A stretch of DNA of 64,000 nucleotides, from positions 255,394-319,393 of the forward strand of contig NZ_KN050846.1 of NCBI RefSeq assembly GCF_000746845.1. Direction: 5' to 3'. Under the pieces are notes generated by a model. The model did no database searches. It had not been told where the DNA came from and saw nothing but the letters and a program-made list of their open reading frames with translations. Of the stretch, positions 60,258 to 64,000 are shown one piece after another (within the stretch, counting starts at the first letter, position 1; each line of letters opens with the position of its first letter). The DNA is from Altibacter lentus. Its GTDB lineage: Bacteria; Bacteroidota; Bacteroidia; Flavobacteriales; Flavobacteriaceae. The position numbers and the translations under genes were made by a program.

Positions 60258-61799
60258 ATGCTTACAAAAGTATACGGGAGTGCCGTCTTTGGCGTTGACG
60301 CAACCACCATCACAGTAGAAGTTAATGTAGATAAAGGAATAGGGTATCACCTTGTGGGGCTGCCCGATAATGCAATTCGGGAAAGTAACTACCGCATTGC
60401 CGCTTCTCTCCAGAATAACGGGTATAAGATTCCCGGAAAAAAACTCATTCTCAACATGTCTCCGGCCGATATGCGTAAGGAGGGTTCTGCTTACGACCTG
60501 CCTTTGGCCATGGGCATTTTGGTTGCCACCGGGCAAATAACAGAAGAGGTCCCTTTATCCAACTTCATTATCATGGGAGAGTTGTCTCTGGACGGGAGCC
60601 TGCAACCCATTCGCGGGGCACTACCCATAGCTGTTAAAGCCAAAGAAGAAGGTTTTAAAGGCTTTATCCTTCCGAAGCAAAACGCAAAAGAAGCCGCTAT
60701 CGTGGACGGCATCGCGGTGTACGGTGCCGATACCATTAAAGAAGTGATCGATCTTATTAACGAAGGGATACCCATTCCGCAGACCCTTGTGGATATGGAA
60801 GCCGAATTTTACGAACGCCTTGAGAACCCGGAACATGATTTTGCCGATGTAAAAGGCCAGGAATCCATCAAGCGATGTATGGAGATCGCCGCTGCTGGCG
60901 GTCATAATATTATTCTTATTGGTCCGCCCGGCTCCGGAAAGACCATGCTTGCAAAGCGTTTACCTAGTATTCTGCCGCCACTGTCGCTGTCTGAAGCCTT
61001 AGAGACGACCAAGATCCATAGTGTGGCGGGCCGGACCTTAGAAAAGGGAGGGGTGATGACCAGCAGACCGTTTCGCAGTCCGCACCACACCATCTCAGAT
61101 GTGGCATTAGTTGGCGGTGGTCAATATCCGCAACCGGGAGAGATCTCATTGGCGCATAACGGGGTCTTGTTTTTAGACGAACTTCCCGAATTTAAGCGCA
61201 GTGTGTTGGAGGTCATGCGACAACCACTGGAAGACAGGGAGGTCACTATTTCCAGAGCGCGCTTTACAGTGACATATCCCTCGAGTTTTATGCTGGTTGC
61301 AAGTATGAACCCGAGTCCGGGCGGATATTTTAACGACCCGGATGCACCTGTAACTTCCTCACCTGCCGAGATGCAACGATATCTTGGGAAGATATCGGGT
61401 CCGCTGCTGGACCGTATCGACCTTCATATTGAGGTGACACCGGTCCCTTTTGAGAAGTTAAGTGAAGAACGAAAAGGAGAACACAGTTTGGCCATACGAG
61501 AACGGGTGACGCAGGCTCGGAAGCTTCAGGCGGAACGCTTTTCCAAATTTCCGCAGATCCATTACAATGCTCAAATGGGGGTAAAGCAGATTCGCACCTA
61601 TTGCAAACTCGATACGGGATCGCTTCAGTTGCTGAAGACCGCTATGGAACGATTGAACCTTTCGGCCAGGGCCTATGACCGCATCTTGAAAGTGGCTCGC
61701 ACGATAGCCGATCTGGATGCTTCCGAAGCGATCCTGGGAACTCATATTTCCGAAGCCATCCAATACCGAAGTTTGGATAGGGACGGTTGGTTGGGGTAG
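60258..61799 (+). CDS. comM: YifB/ComM-family Mg-chelatase-like AAA+ ATPase
   Basis: Cytosolic helicase-like ATPase of 513 residues. An N-terminal ChlI/Lon-like domain (about 20-140) is followed by the Mg_chelatase AAA+ core with Walker A in IGPPGSGKTMLAKRLP and Walker B in VLFLDELPEF, and a C-terminal Mg_chelatase_C domain ending SEAIQYRSLDRDGWLG. ComM of naturally transformable bacteria is a branch-migration helicase acting on recombination intermediates. A second, diverged copy of its last 31 codons lies at 63903-64000, so the region between may be an insertion at the 3' end. In Acinetobacter, comM is a known target for genomic islands. Confidence 0.92.
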   Translation: MLTKVYGSAVFGVDATTITVEVNVDKGIGYHLVGLPDNAIRESNYRIAASLQNNGYKIPGKKLILNMSPADMRKEGSAYDLPLAMGILVATGQITEEVPLSNFIIMGELSLDGSLQPIRGALPIAVKAKEEGFKGFILPKQNAKEAAIVDGIAVYGADTIKEVIDLINEGIPIPQTLVDMEAEFYERLENPEHDFADVKGQESIKRCMEIAAAGGHNIILIGPPGSGKTMLAKRLPSILPPLSLSEALETTKIHSVAGRTLEKGGVMTSRPFRSPHHTISDVALVGGGQYPQPGEISLAHNGVLFLDELPEFKRSVLEVMRQPLEDREVTISRARFTVTYPSSFMLVASMNPSPGGYFNDPDAPVTSSPAEMQRYLGKISGPLLDRIDLHIEVTPVPFEKLSEERKGEHSLAIRERVTQARKLQAERFSKFPQIHYNAQMGVKQIRTYCKLDTGSLQLLKTAMERLNLSARAYDRILKVARTIADLDASEAILGTHISEAIQYRSLDRDGWLG

Positions 61800-61949
61800 C
61801 ACGCTGAGTGATTTTGCCAAAGAAAGGAGCAAAATAGTATCGAAATGTAGATAGGGATGAGTGGTTAGATTTATTTACAAATATTTACTTTTACTGGTAT
61901 TTTGGATACAAGACTTTTACAAATTAAGTATATTTAGTAAATTTTTTTT

Positions 61950-63488
61950 ATGAAAGCTAAAAACTTGGCAGTACTCGTATTTTTTTATACAATTAGTTGT
62001 TTATCGCAACCAGCTATTGAATGGCAAAAATCTTTAGGTGGTAGTGTTACAGATTTTGCTTCTTCGATTATACAAAGTTCTGATGCGGGTTATATAATTT
62101 GCGGAAGAAGCAATTCTACAGATGGAGACGTCACAGGTAATCATGGCGATTATGATTTTTGGATTGTTAAGCTTAATGCTTCGGGAGAATTAGGTTGGCA
62201 AAGATCTTTAGGTGGTAGCGATAGAGATATTGCTAATTCTATTATTCAAACTCAAGATAGCGGTTTTATTGTAGGGGGATCTAGTATTTCAAATGATGGA
62301 GATGTTACTGGAAATCATGGAGGAACTGATTGTTGGGTTGTCAAATTAGATTCAGCTGGTGTGATAGAATGGCAAAGGACTTTTGGAGGGACTGGTAATG
62401 ATGGCGTTAGTGCTATTCAGCAAACCACCGACGGCGGTTATATCGTTTCGGCTGTCAGCGATTCAAACGATGGTGATGTCTCGGGTAATCACGGAAGTGC
62501 AGATTATTGGGTTATTAAGCTTAATAATTTAGGAATTATAGAATGGCAAAAATCCTTAGGTGGTTCAAACTATGAAGAAAACCATTCAATAAAGCAAACA
62601 TCAGATGATGGTTACATTTTAGCAGGACTCAGTCATTCAAATGACGGAGATGTAACAGGAAACCATGGAAGTAGTGACTATTGGATTGTAAAATTGTCCA
62701 CTGGGGGTGATGTTGAATGGCAAAAATCTTTTGGGGGAAGTGATATTGATACTGCTAATTCTATTCAACAAACTTTAGATGGCGGATATGTTGTTGTAGG
62801 AATTTCTCAATCAGACGATGGAGATGTAATTGGAAATCAAGGTGGAGCCGATTCTTGGGTAATAAAACTTTCTGATACAGGCGATATTGAATGGCAAAGA
62901 TCTTTAGGTGGGTCCCTTTTTGATGCTGGATATAATATACAACAAACACAGGAAGGCGGGTATATGATCGGGGGATATAGTAATTCAAATGACGGTGATG
63001 TTACCGGAAATCATGGAAATGAGGATTATTGGATAGTAAAATTAAATAATTTAGGTAACATAGTTTGGCAGAAATCTTTAGGCGGAAGTAATTTTGATTC
63101 CGCTTACACTACCGATCAGACCTTAGATGGGGATTTTATTGTTGCTGGAAGCAGTGATTCTAACGATGGAGATGTTAGTGGAAATCATGGAGGTAGAGAT
63201 TTTTGGATTGTAAAGCTGTCAACTAATTTAGGAAATATTGATGAAGTGTTTAATAATTTAATTACTCTTTATCCTAATCCAAATAATGGATTATTTACGT
63301 TAGAATTTTTGGAAGAAACAAACGCAACTTCTTTTAATATTACAGATATTCAGGGAAAAGTAGTTTATTCAGAAAATATTAATTCATCGTTACAAATTTT
63401 GATAGATCATAGCTTCAAATCCGGATTGTATTTTATCAATATTATATCGGATCTTTCAAAGAATACAATAAAGTTTATTGTAAAATAA
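61950..63488 (+). CDS. T9SS-secreted seven-repeat protein
   Basis: Secreted protein of 512 residues. The signal peptide (1-19) is followed by seven repeats of 58 residues. Their consensus is EWQKSLGGS-x-x-D-x-A-x-S-I-x-Q-T, then DGGYIV-x-G-x-S-x-SNDGDV-x-GNHG-x-x-DYWIVKL. The repeat number and length suit a seven-bladed beta-propeller; the DGDVTGNHG loop looks calcium-binding. The tail (about 425-512; LYPNPNNGLFTLEF ... FNITDIQGKVVY ... GLYFINI) is a type A T9SS sorting domain, so the protein is exported through the type IX system and fixed to the surface. The DNA is strikingly AT-rich against its neighbours, suggesting recent acquisition. Confidence 0.88.
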   Translation: MKAKNLAVLVFFYTISCLSQPAIEWQKSLGGSVTDFASSIIQSSDAGYIICGRSNSTDGDVTGNHGDYDFWIVKLNASGELGWQRSLGGSDRDIANSIIQTQDSGFIVGGSSISNDGDVTGNHGGTDCWVVKLDSAGVIEWQRTFGGTGNDGVSAIQQTTDGGYIVSAVSDSNDGDVSGNHGSADYWVIKLNNLGIIEWQKSLGGSNYEENHSIKQTSDDGYILAGLSHSNDGDVTGNHGSSDYWIVKLSTGGDVEWQKSFGGSDIDTANSIQQTLDGGYVVVGISQSDDGDVIGNQGGADSWVIKLSDTGDIEWQRSLGGSLFDAGYNIQQTQEGGYMIGGYSNSNDGDVTGNHGNEDYWIVKLNNLGNIVWQKSLGGSNFDSAYTTDQTLDGDFIVAGSSDSNDGDVSGNHGGRDFWIVKLSTNLGNIDEVFNNLITLYPNPNNGLFTLEFLEETNATSFNITDIQGKVVYSENINSSLQILIDHSFKSGLYFINIISDLSKNTIKFIVK

Positions 63489-63685
63489 GTTCAGTACAAA
63501 ATTTTATTTTCGAGATACAACCAAAAGTTTCAATAATAGGTTTTTTTTCCTTTGCTATTGAAGTTTAAAACACATAATATATATAATTTTGTGAGTCAAA
63601 ATTATGGAATATATACAATACTTTCTTTCATTATTTTTTTATTAATTTTATATTCTCCCCATAAATAATTGAAAACTAAATTTTT

Positions 63686-63880
63686 ATGTTTAATATTAAA
63701 TTAATCTTGGGGTTTTTCTTCATTTCAATAATACCACTATTTGGCCAAGTTAGTTCTTGTCAAGATTTAATTTTTCCTTCCAAAGAATCGTCGTTATATC
63801 AAGGCATTTATTATAGTGACAATGCTTGGGAGAACGGGGAATCAATAACTATATGCTTTTTAGAGGTAGTGGTGTTTTAA
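63686..63880 (+). pseudogene. truncated exported protein at the comM duplication junction
   Basis: Open frame of 64 residues with a good signal peptide (MFNIKLILGFFFISIIPLFGQ) and then LYQGIYYSDNAWENGESITICFL before the sequence turns meaningless (EVVVF). The W-x-NG-x-x-I-x-x-FL segment looks like the start of an extracellular metalloprotease (matrixin-like) domain. A different frame continues RGSGVLNIYISAKLTSSIW, so a frameshift near 63860 and then truncation at the comM fragment are likely. It is not expected to make a working protein. The 197-bp gap before it is very AT-rich with nothing recognisable. Confidence 0.45.
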
Positions 63881-63902
63881 ATATCTATATTTCTGCTAAA
63901 TT

Positions 63903-64000
63903 GACATCGTCGATTTGGAAGCTTCAGAAAAAATTGCCGGAGATCACATTTCGGAAGCCATCAAATACCGAAGTTTAGACAGAGACGGGTGGTTCGGGTA
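63903..64000 (+). pseudogene. second, diverged comM 3' end (31-codon fragment)
   Basis: Reads VDLEASEKIAGDHISEAIKYRS then LDRDGWFG, matching the ComM C-terminus at 61697-61799 (ADLDASEAILGTHISEAIQYRS then LDRDGWLG). About 70 % of bases agree over 96 bp, with most changes at third codon positions. It has no start codon and runs to the window edge, where TA of a stop codon is seen. It is a relic rather than a gene and marks the right end of the AT-rich insert. Confidence 0.85.

Overview
The window looks like a chromosomal segment of a member of the Flavobacteriaceae (phylum Bacteroidota). The evidence is the recurrent Bacteroidota promoter signature (TTG at -33, about 20 bp, TAnnTTTG at -7), a type IX secretion (T9SS) C-terminal sorting domain, a periplasmic-propeller histidine kinase, a YozG-like regulator paired with a DUF2975 protein, a TonB-dependent receptor with a carboxypeptidase-like N-domain, and the flavobacterial variant of RibBA. 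There are no CRISPR arrays, transposases, integrases or rRNA genes. The only tRNA seen is tRNA-Ser(UGA).

Layout. 1-17300, nearly all on the minus strand, is accessory: small secreted or membrane proteins of unknown role, a CPBP protease, an XRE/DUF2975 pair, two amidohydrolases, a repeat-rich surface protein with a tail-fibre chaperone domain, and an iron-uptake pair (TonB receptor plus PepSY protein) with a twin operator. Several of these genes share a ~100-bp leader/promoter repeat. tRNA-Ser at 16.2 kb is followed by five 138-bp tandem repeats. 17.4-30.6 kb is mostly housekeeping: nitroreductase, CbpA/CbpM chaperones, Hsp20, a DegT-type aminotransferase, RibBA with a decayed GTP cyclohydrolase domain, LptF/G permease, LolA, FtsK, diacylglycerol kinase and thiol peroxidase. 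Two genes (27202-29579) sit between ftsK and dgkA. 30.7-38.3 kb holds an OmpA-type protein, a beta-helix protein, a LuxR-type response regulator and a 1048-residue propeller histidine kinase. 38.5-45.5 kb has peroxiredoxin, NhaC antiporter, a methionine-gamma-lyase-like enzyme divergent from an Lrp regulator, lipoamide dehydrogenase and a second surface protein. 45.7-52.8 kb is a likely operon (FMN reductase, pabB, tilS, dsbD, CocE-type peptidase). 53.1-57.6 kb is a sugar-phosphate operon (pfkA, gap, GlcNAc-kinase-like, pgi). 57.7-60.2 kb is a four-gene signalling cassette. 60.3-64 kb is comM/yifB, then an AT-rich T9SS insert ending in a second, diverged copy of the comM 3' end.

The strongest new observation is a palindrome, ACCC-N4-GGGT, found upstream of four genes and always in the same orientation as the gene. 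The genes are the propeller kinase, its response regulator, the vWA-protein operon and the OmpA/beta-helix operon. In three of the four it directly abuts a TTG-N20-TAnnTTT promoter. This predicts a small envelope-related regulon controlled by the local two-component system. Other points worth a second look are the comM 3'-end duplication, the 138-bp repeats behind the tRNA, the ~100-bp dispersed leader repeats, the iron-receptor twin operators, probable leaderless mRNAs and the catalytically decayed RibA domain.
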